Shown: one piece after another, positions 10,380 to 21,426 of the stretch | Position numbering within the stretch: the first letter of the stretch is position 1 | Layout: every line of letters starts with the position of its first letter | Assembly (NCBI GenBank): GCA_037127315.1 | Contig: JBBBDQ010000403.1 | Location: 1,121,001-1,185,000 of the forward strand | Length of the DNA: 64,000 nt | Direction: 5' to 3' | DNA from: Ascarosepion bandense | Lineage: Eukaryota; Mollusca; Cephalopoda; Sepiida; Sepiidae | Position numbers and translations under genes: made by a program | The notes under the pieces: model-generated | What the model saw: only the letters and a program-made list of their open reading frames with translations | What the model was told of the DNA's origin: nothing | The model's database searches: none

Positions 10380-11320
10380 GTTGTGACACTTCTGAGTATG
10401 AGCAATACTGAGTCTCCGCAACTTCCCGTCCTTTGTAGTTCTTAACAATGTATTTTTAAAATATCTTTCCTAATCTCCTAATCTCTCTGTTCTGCTAACC
10501 ATTTCCACAAACTCATTAACAGTGGTGGGCAGGCCGGGTGTCAGCTTGTTCACTGGCGAGTGGACACCTTACATGAAATAAAAATGCAATAAATATACAA
10601 ACAGAAAATGGAGGTATTTAAAATGTCCGCAGAAGTTTAGAGTTCATGGTTGTGTAGTAGCAGAATGTAAAGTCTTTGTTTCTTCCTCTTTTTAGTAGGT
10701 CGCGACAGGCTGAGAGAAAGAGAAGGCAAAACGAATAAAGAATTGGTACTTAACACGTCCATTTTATTGGTGGTGTTTTATTTTTAAGCGGCGTGGTGTG
10801 AAAAATGAAGAGAAGGACGTTAGAAGAAGAGTTCGAATGAAATTGTGGCGTGCCGTACGTCCGGGTTGGCGTGGAGTGAAAAAGAAGAAAAGAAAATTGG
10901 CAGTGAGGGTGAGTCAGATTGAAGTTTCTTTATATGGTGAGATGCTGTCAGCTACTGCTTCAATCTGACTGACTTTGACAGGTTAGCGTCGTGGTTTAAA
11001 TAGTGAAACTTTTCATGATGTCAACTTCAGCGAGCCTTTATACATCTAGGTGTGAAAATACGTCATATATGAATCTGCTGTTTTTAATCCAATCAGGATT
11101 CAGAATTTGCTTTTTGCACTAACCTGTGAATTTTTCTTAGTTGGTTTTTTCCAAAATGTTTTTAGTTTTTAATTTCTTATTCCTATAGATATTCCTGCTT
11201 AACGACGAATTAAGGAAATACTCTCAGTTAAGTGCCAGGTGAAAAGACAACGTATTCTTGGAAAAAGAGAGAGACGGAGAGGCGACGAACAATTTTATGC
11301 CAATAAAAGCCTAATAAAAA
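10380..11320. other. Non-coding stretch with one inverted repeat
   Basis: No known protein. GTCAGATTGAAG (10914) and CTTCAATCTGAC (10959) can form a 12-bp stem around a loop of about 33 nt. The rest is G/A-rich on the plus strand with no recognised family. Confidence 0.4.
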
Positions 11321-11329
11321 GCAAAATCA

Positions 11330-11762
11330 CCATATGGTTAGTTTAGAGCCTTCGACGTGGAGTAATGGTTAGCAAGCTTGTCTCGCCAGATCAATTAAAA
11401 CTGAGTAGTGAGTTCGATTCTCATTAGGTGCTCTACACTTTCGACCTTGTGCCACATCTAAGCTACGCTTAGTTAATCGCTATATGGTTAGTTTAGACAC
11501 TTCGAGGTGGTGTAATGGTTAACAAGCTTGTCTTGTTCGATCGATTACGACTGAGTATTGTTCGATCCTCGTTGAGTACTCCATACTTTCGACCTTGTGC
11601 CACATCTAAGCTAGGCGTAGAAAATCTTTTAGAGCACTTCACCGTGGTGTAATGGTTAACAAACTTGTACCGCTAGATCGATTACGACTGAGTAGTGAGT
11701 TCGATCCTCAATAGGTATTCAACATCTAAGCTATGATTAATAAATCCCTATCTGGTTAGTTT
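11330..11762 (+). repeat. Three SINE-B copies in tandem
   Basis: TGGTGTAATGGTTAACAAGC or close variants occur near 11362, 11508 and 11646. Each is followed by a GATCGATTACGACTGAGTA-like segment, a box-B-like TTCGATCCTC or TTCGATTCTC, and CCTTGTGCCACATCTAAGCT or its remnant. Spacing is about 140 bp. Head-to-tail arrangement suggests tandem duplication or repeated insertion. Confidence 0.7.
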
Positions 11763-12154
11763 TAACATGCCAATCAAGCATTCTTATTTAACTCCACTGA
11801 GGCTAGAATATGGCGGTTTGCAGAAGACTGTATGACATCAATGTTCTAGTTGAGTGTAAATTTGATAAATAAAAATGAAATGGAATTGATAAGTCCACAA
11901 AATCTGAATCCATTTAATTCGTTGTAAACATTCATTTTTGATAAAAATCAAGGACAAGTCTTCTATTAAACACTGTAGAATTTTAAAGTAGCAACAATCC
12001 TGGCAAATACACGATTATATTTTGTCACCGATTAGGTAGATGCCAAAGGTCGAAAGCATAAATATTACAAGAATGTTGTCTTTCTGCGGATCAGCGTCCT
12101 TTTAATACTTGAAAACTTAATTTTACGATGTTTTAATCTGCCAAATACAGGTCG

Positions 12155-12797
12155 GGGATACTAGAATGAAGCAGGGAGAAAATTTTAAATACCTGAGAAG
12201 TGTTATAACAGAAGACGGAAATTGCGACACAGAAATGCGAAGGCGAATTGACATGGCGAAGGAAGCATTCCTGAAGTTGAGTAAAGTATTAAGAAACAGG
12301 ACAATTTCGGTAAAAACAAAGAAGAGAGAACTGGATTGCTATGTGTTGTCCGTTCTTCAATATGGCAGTGAATGCTGGACAATATCATCAAAGATGAAGG
12401 AAAAACTTGAAGCAACTGAAATGTGGTTCTATAGAAGGATGCTGCGAATATCATGGATCGAGCATGTGAGCAATGATGAGGTCTTAGAAATGATGGAAAC
12501 AGAAAGGAAATTAATACTGAGCATCAGGAAGAGACAGCTGAAGTTCCTGGGACATGCAATGAGGAAGGAGGGCTTGGAGAACCTGATACTAAGAGGCCAG
12601 ATAGAAGGAAAAAGAGACAAGGGAAAGTAAAGGATGATATATTTGAAGGACCTAATCAGGTGGATGATGGAACGAGGGTTGCATGGTGTAACAGGAGAAA
12701 ACGTGATAAGAGCCACCAGAGATAAGGAGACGTGGATAGCCATGATCGCCTCCGTCCTGAAGGGACAGGTCACATAGAAAAAGAAGAAGAATCTGCA
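12155..12797 (+). pseudogene. LINE-W: C-terminal reverse transcriptase region with 3' end
   Basis: The frame encodes the post-catalytic part of a non-LTR RT: FKYLRSVITEDGNCDTEMRR, VLQYGSECWTISSKMKEK, MWFYRRMLRISWIEHVSNDE and KRQLKFLGHAMRKEGLE. It stays open from about 12166 to a TAA at 12628, where the related copies have a glutamine codon; beyond it the same frame continues (YLKDLIRWMMERGLHGVTGE) to the true stop after KGQVT. So one nonsense mutation separates it from an intact C-terminus. The 3' end is a GAA-rich tail. The catalytic RT core and endonuclease are absent (5' truncation). The clade is not certain. Confidence 0.8.
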
Positions 12798-13079
12798 TAA
12801 GTTTAACAAGTTAAAAAAAAATGACTTAGGATTGGTCACTTGGGCAATTATCGTTATCAGAACTTTATAAAGATTAAACTGTGGTGATACCGACCGAGCA
12901 AAAGCGATGAACCGTATGTTTGCACTCTCACGACCAAAAAACAAATGACCAAAACTAGTCGGTGCGCAGCTGGATTCGCGCAGATGTTCCGGTTGAAAAA
13001 TAAAAAATAATTAAATATTAAAAATAAATTAATTAAATATTGAAAAATAAAAATTAATTAAATCCAAATTTCCTACGCG

Positions 13080-13665
13080 AATTTTATTTATCGGCCAATG
13101 AGAAGCCCAGAATCAAATACAAGTTTGAATTCCCAAATGATCTGCTGCGATCCAAAAAGTAGATATAAAAAGCCGATACAGAAAGCATCGCCAGACAGAC
13201 TCACACGGACTGACTCGAGAGAGAGAGGGGTGTAATCAGAATCAAGCGGCTTACTATGCTACCCTCCCTCCCCTCTCATCTTATTTTCGCTGTCTCAAAA
13301 CTACTTACTGACCCAAGGAGCATATACATCAAACACATTCCTTAATTACTCCCACATTCCTAAGCATTAATTCTCTTTCAGCATTTTATTGCCATAAACA
13401 TTTTAACGTCCGTTGGACCTATACTTCAAGTATTACTTTAATTGTAAAAACCTTAATTGATACGTGTATATATAAAATGTTATTTTTCAACTTAATTTGC
13501 TTTTCTTGACTTATAATCATTTTATGACTTATAGTGGGCTATCTACAACGGGGCCAAATTCCGTTAATCTGCAACAATATACAACTACTCTCCTAAAGAA
13601 CGACTCCCCACTATAAACTGGAAAAGAATGGATAACCCACTATAAAACATTATACTTTGGTGACA
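13080..13665 (+). repeat. LTR-like promoter/terminus region
   Basis: CCAATGAGAAGC is followed by ATATAAAAAGCCGATACAG and GACTCACACGGACTGACTCG, an arrangement also seen in the LTR-like repeats at 24.0 and 41.9 kb (CCAATGG, CTATAAA, CAGTCAGTCAGAG). The end, TATACTTTGGTGACAAG, resembles an LTR end plus primer-site region. It may be a diverged third member. Inference only. Confidence 0.35.
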
Positions 13666-13787
13666 AGAAAATGGAGTGTCTTAATAAATGGAGAGTGGTG
13701 GGAATAATCAAAAGATTTAATAAACGGGGGTCAGTGGAATTAAATTCAGACCTTTCAATCTCTAATCGGTCCCCGAAGAAATTATTT

Positions 13788-14035
13788 ATTTACACACAAA
13801 TACCCTTGGGAAAGGTATTAATCCGTCTCTTCCCTCCAGTTATGAGTTAAATAATAGGATAGATTGAGTTCTGTAGCCTTGGCTGGCAACCAGTCTACCG
13901 CAGAAAGTAATAGCAACTTACTGCGGAGTAATCTTCTGCCCAATCAGTTATGTCTCTTTCGAGACATGATCGCCCAGAGCGTGTATCACGTATGGCACTT
14001 AACTGACTGAATTTGTAATAAATACGTACTAACTC
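13788..14035 (+). repeat. SINE-A copy, 5'-truncated
   Basis: Starts within the body at ACAAATACCCTTGGGAAAGG and runs through TTGGCTGGCAACCAGTCTAC, the palindrome CATG...TCTTTC...CATG region and TATGGCACTTAACTGACTGA. The tRNA-like head is missing. Confidence 0.8.
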
Positions 14036-14397
14036 TGTCAGTTTATTGCGTAGCAATGTTACTCATTTTTATTAATTAAAACGATTTTTCTAGCCAAGCA
14101 AAGCCTATCTTACGATTTATCTTCCTTTGAAGCATTGCTTCGATATCCAGTAGCTTGACCTTGTACCATTGTAGTAACACGTGGTAATGGTTGTAGTGAT
14201 CTGGAAATGTCTATTCTGCTTGCACGCTGTTGGACTGCATGCTGGTCTCTCGTGACGGTAGTTGACGTCTGATGTTAAAACCTAGAAGAGGAGGTTAGCG
14301 ATAAGATAAAAACGCACATGAAATGAAAGAAATACGTATTTATTTTTAGTCCCGATACATAAAAATCAAGATATTTTATTCATCTCTCCTAAAAGTT

Positions 14398-14876
14398 ACG
14401 TTGTGGTTCAGTGGATATGGACTCGGAAGGAGAAATCAGAGAACCGAGTTCGAATTCCAGTTGAATTCGTTGCATTCATTTCTGCGCAAATATCCTTAGG
14501 AAAGGTATTAATCCGTCTCGTCCCTACAGCTATGGGTTAAATAACTGGACAGATTGGTTCTAAAGCCTTGTTTGGCAACCAATCTACTGCAGAAAGTAAT
14601 GACAACCTACTGCGGAAAAATTTTCTGCCGAGTCAATTATGTTTTTTTTTTTTAATCATATCACCCCGAGCAAGGCGGTAACACCACTGATATGCAGGAG
14701 GCTACGTAAGAGTGAAAAGATTGGAAAAGAGAAAGCCGGAAACCACATCCTAAACAGGGAACAAGGGATGAGCCTCTTAACCTGTTCAATAGACGTGGGT
14801 GGAGTGTGAACCAGGCGATAGTTCGAAAGAGACATGATCGCTCAATTTTGTATCACGTATGATACTTAACTGACAG
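14398..14876 (+). repeat. SINE-A copy interrupted by SINE-C
   Basis: Head GTTGTGGTTCAGTGGATATG and box B CCGAGTTCGAATTCCAGTTG, body to GAGTCAATTATG at 14642, then a foreign block 14643-14825, then AGAGACATGATCGCTCAATT and ACTTAACTGAC. The break is at the family's conserved palindrome. Confidence 0.75.
14643..14825 (-). repeat. SINE-C copy nested in SINE-A
   Basis: T-run and AATCATATCACCCCGAGCAA (the complement of the SINE-C tail), then GTGAAAAGATTGGAAAAGAG, CATCCTAAACAGGGAACAAG and GACGTGGGTGGAGTGTGAAC, ending in GGCGATAGTT. Read on the minus strand it runs head to poly-A tail. Confidence 0.75.
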
Positions 14877-14950
14877 GCGTAAACCACTGATCTGGAGTAA
14901 TTGATGCTGACTGTTCAGCTAAAATGTGAAAAAGAGGCTTAGGTTCAATA

Positions 14951-15430
14951 TCAGAGTTCACAGGCTTCTGTCTAAGAAACCATGAGTAATCAAACCGGAA
15001 GACTAAGGTTGTAATAGGAGTACACAACACCGATTATGAACATACGCAGATAGTAATTGTTAATGTTGTCTCTTAATTAGTTGATTTTGCCATATTCTAA
15101 TTTTCGACTTCCTTTCATTTCTGTGGTGTGACTTTTGACATTTTTTACTTGGTTATTTTGCGACATCACGCCAAGTTCTTTACAGGAAGTGAATTAAGAA
15201 AAGATGGAGAAGGGAAATGTATCTCTTGTGTGGCCATCTTTGAATATATATATTTTTTGTAGGCGGTATATTTTTCTCAAATTTTGATATTTTGTTTTAG
15301 GTTCAAACGTTATTAATAGGTCTTGTTTAATCTGCGTAAATATTTTATTTATTTTTTAAAACGAAACATGTTGGACACAATATTAGAGTTCATAGGCTTC
15401 TGTCTAAGAAACCATGAGTAATCAAACTGC
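14951..15430. repeat. Pair of direct repeats about 435 bp apart
   Basis: AGGCTTCTGTCTAAGAAACC followed by ATGAGTAATCAAAC occurs at about 14963 and again at about 15390. The segment after the first copy (ACCGGAAGACTAAGGTTGTA, about 14997) recurs at about 19005. The intervening sequence is not recognised. Confidence 0.7.
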
Positions 15431-15466
15431 AAAGTATTTATAGTGAGATAGTTTGATTGCTTCAAG

Positions 15467-16060
15467 TGCTTTTCGACGAACTCCTCGGGCTTCTCGATAA
15501 GGTTCAGAGGAGGGTCTGTAATGTGATAGATACCGACTTGGCAGACCGCCTGCAGTCTCTCTCCCACCGGCAAGACGTGGCTTCCCTGTGTCTCTTCTAT
15601 AAATACTTTCACGGCTTCTGCTCCGATGAACTTAGATCACTGGTGCCCCCTAAATACGAATTTGCACGAGATACTAGATTAGCAACTAGATCCCACCCTT
15701 TTACAGTGAAATCGATAAAATGCAGCCGTAACTTCTACTCCAACAGTTTCTTTCCTCGCACTTCCCGACTGTGGAATTCTCTTCCAAACGATTGCTTCCC
15801 CGACGGCTACAATCTCCAGGAGTTTAAATGTAAGGTCAATACACACCTCCTAACACACTAACCTGCTCCCATTCTATCAAGCACTCTTCCCATCTGCCCG
15901 ACCCTCATCCTCGCTATCCTTACTCATCTGTCACCTTTCTCCTGACATTCCCTATGTCTATCCACTCCTTCTCTTTACCTTCCCCTATGTAGCCCCATGC
16001 GCAATAGTGGCAGTGGAATGCCTTGCTTTGGGTGAGATGATTAAAAAAAAAAAAAAAATG
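15467..16060 (+). pseudogene. CR1/Jockey-like LINE, short 3' copy with poly-A
   Basis: The open frame 15457-15861 contains LLDKVQRRVCNVIDTDLADR, SLSHRQDVASLCLFYKYFHG and RTSRLWNSLPNDCFPDGYNL, ending EFKCKVNTHLLTH and a stop. This is the C-terminal end of the RT polyprotein, nearly identical to the element at 21.4-24 kb and, unlike that one, with an undamaged C-terminus. The 3' UTR ends TGGCAGTGGAATGCCTTGCT, TTGGGTGAGATG, ATT and about 16 A. Strong 5' truncation is typical of target-primed reverse transcription. Confidence 0.85.
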
Positions 16061-16164
16061 AAATTATGAAAGAAAAATTTCACAGGAGATTATTTGAAAA
16101 TTGAGATAAAAAATATTAATCACAATTACTCCAAAATGATTTAAAACAACAAGGAATAATTGTT

Positions 16165-16275
16165 CCTCAATTTTAAGTAAAATTTTTAAAATTTTTAAGT
16201 AAAATTTTTAAAAAAATAAAATTTTTAAAAAAGTAAAATTTTTAAAATTTTTAAGTAAAATTTTTAAAAAAGCTA
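16165..16275. repeat. A/T-only minisatellite
   Basis: Irregular repetition of AAGTAAAATTTTTAAA-type units of 16-20 bp. Confidence 0.8.
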
Positions 16276-16435
16276 ACTCTTCAACACCAGTATATTGATG
16301 ACGATTATGACGATTATTATTGCCCTTCTTCTTTTAATCCGTATAAATCTAGGTTGATTTTAGAATTTGAAAGGAATAAGCCAACTTGCTTCGTATATGA
16401 AAGCTTAGTTCCTTTTCCTGGTCTGCCTTCTTCTT

Positions 16436-16840
16436 TCTTCTTCTATGTGAGTTGTCCTTTCAGGACGTAGGCGACCATGACTTTCCACGTCTCACTATCC
16501 TTGGTGGCTCTTAGCACTCATTCTCCTGTTACACCATGCAACCCTCGTTCCATCATCCACCTGATTAGGTCCTTCAAATATGTTATCCTTTGCTTTCCGC
16601 TGTCTCTTTTTCCCTCTATCTGGCCTGTTAGTATCAGGTTCTCCAAGCCCTCCTTCCTCATTGCATGTCCCAGGAACTTCAGCTGTCGCTTCTTGATGCT
16701 CAGTATTAATTTCCTTTTCGTTTCCATCATTTCTAAGACCTCATCATTGCTCACATGCTCGATCCATGATATTCGCAGCATCCTTCTGTAGAACCACATT
16801 TCAAGTGCTTCAAGTTTTTCCTTCATCTTTGATGATATAT
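16436..16840 (-). pseudogene. LINE-W, 3' fragment
   Basis: The minus-strand frame reads MWFYRRMLRISWIEHVSNDE, KRQLKFLGHAMRKEGLENLI and YLKDLIRWMMERGLHGVTGE. Here the glutamine codon that is a stop in the 12.2-kb copy is intact (GKQRITYL). The 3' end (TTCTTCTTCTATGTGAG on the plus strand) carries the GAA-type tail. 5'-truncated near ISSKMKEKLEA. Confidence 0.8.
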
Positions 16841-16856
16841 ACACAAAAAACAAAAA

Positions 16857-18940
16857 AAATCACTAGTAAATACAGTTACAAATTAATACAGAAAACGGGG
16901 GCGACACATTGTCGCAGGCAAATGCACGATCAATGAGCACAAGCTGTCGCGATGCAATACGAACAGTCAACTCGCCGACACGGTCCCATTCAGGGCGAAC
17001 CCGCGAACAATGTTAGAAGGCGTGCAAAGCTGTTTCTTCCAAGCCAAGGTTGCAGCGTTCACAATCTGGCAAATCCGCCAGGCCCCATATGAAGGCCTTA
17101 TCATTGAGATGCAACAGATTCCGAGCCAATCTCCAGATGAGCGAAATCTCAGCGTTGCTGAGATAATCGGTACCTGGCGCCCAAGACTAGAACGAGCGAA
17201 ACTCATCCTCCGACAAGCGGAACACATCACGCAATGGATCTTTCGCGACGCCCTCCACTAACCCACGATAGAAGACTCTCCTAGGCCGTGAAAGATCACT
17301 GGACTGTGGAATGGCCCGCAGAGCCGCCAGACATTCGAGGAGAAAACTCGATCGACCTCGAGGCTTGCCGCACCACCTCGAGATGGAGGGAGTGATAGTA
17401 AGGCTAGGGAACATGTCCCTCACTATCCCCCTCAGCAATGAGTCTTCCAAAATCGTTCGCCTGAGAAAAACCAACCTTGACGCAACTTTATGGCCCATCA
17501 GGTACGGCATTTCCAGACCCCCATGACACGGACGTTGGTAACAGACACGTCCTCTCCACAGAATGGAGAATAGAAAACGCTCGATCGCCTCCCTACGCCA
17601 TTTACAAAGTGGAAGTACTGACAACCGGTAAAGGATAATGGGAAAGACGTATGTAGCACACACCTCAGCCAAACCCTTTAAGGACAAATTCCTTCGACGC
17701 CAAGTCTTGGCCGACTCGCCGACCTTTGCCAGTACTTCAGACCAATTTTTCTCCAACTGTAGGTCGAGCCCGAACCACACTCCAAGAATGCGGACCGGAC
17801 CGTCGGTCCAGTCGAAGGGCCCCGGGAGGATAACACTTTTCCAGGCACCTAACCGCAAACGGGTCGACTTATTGCGGTTAATCTTGGCCCCTTCGTTCAA
17901 GCGCCTTCTGTACCACCTCGATGTCACTCAGGGCGGATACGAAAGTAGTGACGTCATCGGCGTACGCGGAAATCCTGGCTCGAGCACCACCAGGGACAGC
18001 GATTCCACGTAGGGCCGGACTGCACGCCCTGTCCCTTAGCCGGCGAAAGAGGGGCTCCAACGCCAAAGCATAAAGTAGGGACGACAGTTGACAACCTTGT
18101 CGAACCGACCTAGACAGCGCCAGAACACCCGACAACTTTCCGTTCACCTGTACCACAGCCGTGGGGGATTGATAGAGGAGGCTAATTCAGCGGTGGAAGT
18201 TGGTTTCGAATCCAGCGGTCTGCAGGACAGCCGTCAGGTAACGATGGTCAACCCTATCAAATGCCTTGGACTGATCTAAATTGATCAGCGCGGCTTGTTC
18301 GTCGTCTTTTATCCACTCTATGATCGTGCGTATCAGATGTAGGTTGCTCTGAATTGTTCCGCCCTTCACAGCACAAGTCTGCTCAGATCCCAACAGAGAC
18401 TCGGCAACTAATTGCAAACGATTTTGCAATATCTTGGCCAAAATCTTTAACTCTGTGTTTAGCAGAGTTACGGGCCGGTAACCCTCTAACCCCCTCCCCA
18501 CATCCTTACCTTTTCTCAACAGTGTGATCACACCCCTGGTGAACCGGTTGGGGATGGACCTCTGCCGGAACCAGCTGTTGAACACGAGAGTCAAAATCGC
18601 GCCAAAGATGTGCGACAGCCTCAAGTACAATTCATAGGGCAAACCATCGAGACTCGGCGATTTGCCTCTGCCGACCTTCAAAGCCGCGTAGACTTTGCCC
18701 TCCGTAATCTCTCCTTCGCAGCTAGCTGCATCAGCCAGCAAAAGCGGGAGGAAGTCAGCCAAATAGCTGTGAAACTTCTCATCACGGAGACCAGGCTCCT
18801 TGGTAAACAGGATCTCGAAATGCCGCCGAAACGCCTCGCATATGTCGTCAGTCGACCGAAGATTATGCCCCTCCGGGTTGTGAACCTCTCGGATGTAAGA
18901 CAACAATGTAGACAGAAGACAGACGCACGTGTTGTCAGTT
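16857..18940 (-). pseudogene. Tx1/L1-like non-LTR reverse transcriptase, frameshifted
   Basis: Minus-strand frames cover, in order: a pre-RT segment (LLSYIREVHNPEGHNLRSTD), fingers/palm (GRGKSPSLDGLPYELYLRL; GYRPVTLLNTELKILAKILQ), motif A-like INLDQSKAFDRVDHRYL, SVRQGCQLSSLLYALALEPL, the catalytic ISAYADDVTTFV (YADD), thumb (VRILGVWFGLDLQLEKNW) and a C-terminal Cys/His segment (LPDCERCNLGLEETALHAFY, then HC). RT is therefore covered almost completely. At least three frame changes (about 18180, 17900 and 17190) break it. The endonuclease and ORF1 are missing, and a stop lies upstream near 18945. Its G+C is visibly higher than the surroundings. Confidence 0.85.
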
Positions 18941-19002
18941 TAACACCTTATTAGCGACTACTATATGTGTACAAATATAAGACGGTGGGATGTTGCAGAA
19001 CA

Positions 19003-19045
19003 ACCGGAAGACTAAGGTTGTAATAGGAGTATACAATACCACTAG
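19003..19045 (+). repeat. Direct-repeat partner of 14997-15036
   Basis: ACCGGAAGACTAAGGTTGTA, then ATAGGAGTATACAATACC, versus the same with two to three changes near 15.0 kb. About 4 kb of LINE sequence lies between the two. Confidence 0.75.
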
Positions 19046-19540
19046 TCCTCAATTTGGGAAAACTCAAGACTCACTGTGTCTCCTTCATGAAATATGTCTT
19101 CATCTGGGACAGATGAATCCGGAGTCATAAATAGGTTTCTCCAGAAACAGAAAAAAACTCCATATTATATGTAAAACCCTATCTTTTCATTCTCCTTAAA
19201 CTCTTGCCGTGTGGATATACGATATATTTTTCTCTGCGTAGGATACGTGTATATATGTACATATAGTTTTGTGTATGTCTTAGTTGTATAAAAGTTTCTC
19301 TGAGAACAAAGCTTGTGTGTCATTTATTTTCCTTTTAGCTATTCTGTTCCGTCCCTGAACTACGGTGTTTTTATATTATGTATAGAATAATGCCCATACT
19401 TTGAAAAATGGGATGAATAAGCCTTTCTTCCAAGTATCTCTCCCATTAAAACCATAAGTCTTGTGCCTCTTTCTATAAATTCGAAAATCAAATTTTGCAA
19501 ATATACCTTTTTCCTAATCTTCCAGGATTCATTTTGGTGG

Positions 19541-19746
19541 CATTTTTTTTTTTTTTTAATCATATCACCCCAAGCAAGGCGGTAATGCCACTGATGCGCA
19601 GGGGGCTACTATGTAAGAGTAAAAAGATTGGAAAAGAGAAAACCGGAAACCACATCCTAAACAGGGAACAAGGGATGAGCCTCTTCACCTGTTCAATAGA
19701 CGTGGGTGGAGTGTGAACCGGGTGATAGCTTAGTCTATCTACTCCA
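19541..19746 (-). repeat. SINE-C copy
   Basis: Plus-strand T-run, AATCATATCACCCCAAGCAA (complement of the tail), then AAAGATTGGAAAAGAGAAAA, AGGGAACAAGGGATGAGCCT and GACGTGGGTGGAGTGTGAAC, ending TTAGTCTATCTACTCCAATT, which is the head. Confidence 0.8.
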
Positions 19747-19749
19747 ATT

Positions 19750-21285
19750 TTTACAACATTAAATCTGAGACTCACATTTTTACGCATCGAATTTATTCAA
19801 ACCATTTGCTTTTCTTTTAATAATAAACTTTTATAGGGATTTCTACGAATAATCCAGCAGAAAATGGCAGGCATTTCCAAGAAGGCAATTTAATACTGAC
19901 ACCGGAAATCAGCGAGATAAACAAACTGAACATCAAAATGTTTTTCTTTCAAAAAGAATTTGGCCAACTAAATTAAAATTCGTCAAGAAAACATATTGTA
20001 CTTAATGCTATTGTTTGGTTTGGTTTTTGTCAGATTACCAAAGTTAGGATAGCCTCAGTGTTATTGGCAAACGGTGCGTAAAATGCAAACTTTTTTTTTT
20101 TTTTTAACCAACGCTAATTATCGACAATTATAGTTATTCACTCGTCGAAATGCCGGGATTTGTCTGGGTGTCTAAATATTTAAAACAAATACAATATCTT
20201 GATTTCAATAATAGATTGGTTGCTTTAAATACAAATATATTAGGGCCTTAGGGACACTTCGCAATCACAGTAGCACATGTTATGGGAGATTAAACCGTTT
20301 CAGTAAGGAACTAAACGACAGTTATGTCAGATGAAAGAAAATGGACATTTTAAATTAAATAATTTCATTTGAAAGACTGTTTTTTTTTTCTTCTAATATT
20401 TAATTATAAATAATATTAGATAAAAAAAAACAATCATTTTAACATTTTCTAAGCACACAAGAATTTGATTTTTACCAAATCGAAGAGCCTGTGCTAGACC
20501 GAAAAATTTAGTGGAAATAGTAAGACATTAATAGGAGCAAAATAAAACATGATAACCACTGTGTAAAATTTTGAAAGGGAAAACATGTTTATTTACAGTT
20601 TACAATTACGAAAAAAAGGTACAAGCAAAATTTGCACAATTATTTTTCGTGTGCCTAATAAGACAGGATAAAAGATTACCAGCGAAAAATGGAAAACAAT
20701 TACAACTCGGGGAAAATACAAAGATTTTTAAAAACGACGAAAAAAGAAAATAAAGCAGTAAAAATACAAAAGTGCAATCACCTTTGATAAAAAACGAAAA
20801 AAAACTACTTGCAAATTGCCCCACGGGCGTCTCGGGGGCACAACTTTTTAAGTCCCTTTTTATACAGTTCGTTCCTGTGTAAATTTCTCATATTTTCGTT
20901 TTAGGCTGTCCAATCTCAGAAGAATTTTCACTTGAACTTCCAATTTCTCTCGTCTCTTTGTGGTTGACTGGTAACATGAGCCTTCTTGATGTTTTCTTGA
21001 TGACAATGTCTTCTTTAATGTGGACATGCCTTCTTCTCTTGTGGTCAACATTTTTTCTCTTCTGACCCGAGCTTCATTTATTCAAAAAATTAGGCACATC
21101 TTTATTCCACTATTCTTGATCTAATCAGAGTTTGAGATAACATCTTTCATTTGTCAGTATATACGAAAAAATAAATTTTTGGCGGGTTTTTAACCGCTGA
21201 ACCGAAAAAGATATATATTTGTAACAAATTTCATGCAAACCGTTCGGTCTACATAAAATAAGCTTATCTCAGAAGAACGCGTGTA
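19750..21285. other. Non-coding stretch
   Basis: A+T-rich. Short open frames (for example 20571-20753 plus and 20860-21051 minus) have lysine-rich, low-complexity products without recognised motifs. No repeat family identified. Confidence 0.4.
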
Positions 21286-21289
21286 GCGG

Positions 21290-21426
21290 ATAAGAAATTA
21301 ATTAAAATCAACCTTCTTCACTTTTACAAAAATTCACAATGACGTAACAAATGCTGGTTTTCTCAACTAGAAAAAGAATTGACCATGTGTTAAAACAAAA
21401 TGTCGAAACCAGATTTCGCAAGTTTG
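21290..21426 (+). repeat. LTR-like repeat L, left part (split)
   Basis: TAAAATCAACCTTCTTCACT, then TTTTACAAAAATTCACAAT and AAAAAGAATTGACCATGTG, then GTCGAAACCAGATTTC align with 41737-41855, where the repeat is continuous. It breaks off at the poly-T of the LINE inserted after it. Confidence 0.75.

Noticed and set aside
17638..18012. Plus-strand open frame of 124 codons
   Set aside because: Shadow of the minus-strand Tx1/L1-like RT, which has the conserved motifs.
20860..21051. Minus-strand frame with Lys/Glu-rich, coiled-coil-like product
   Set aside because: Only 63 codons, no homologue recognised, no supporting signals; A+T composition alone can give this.
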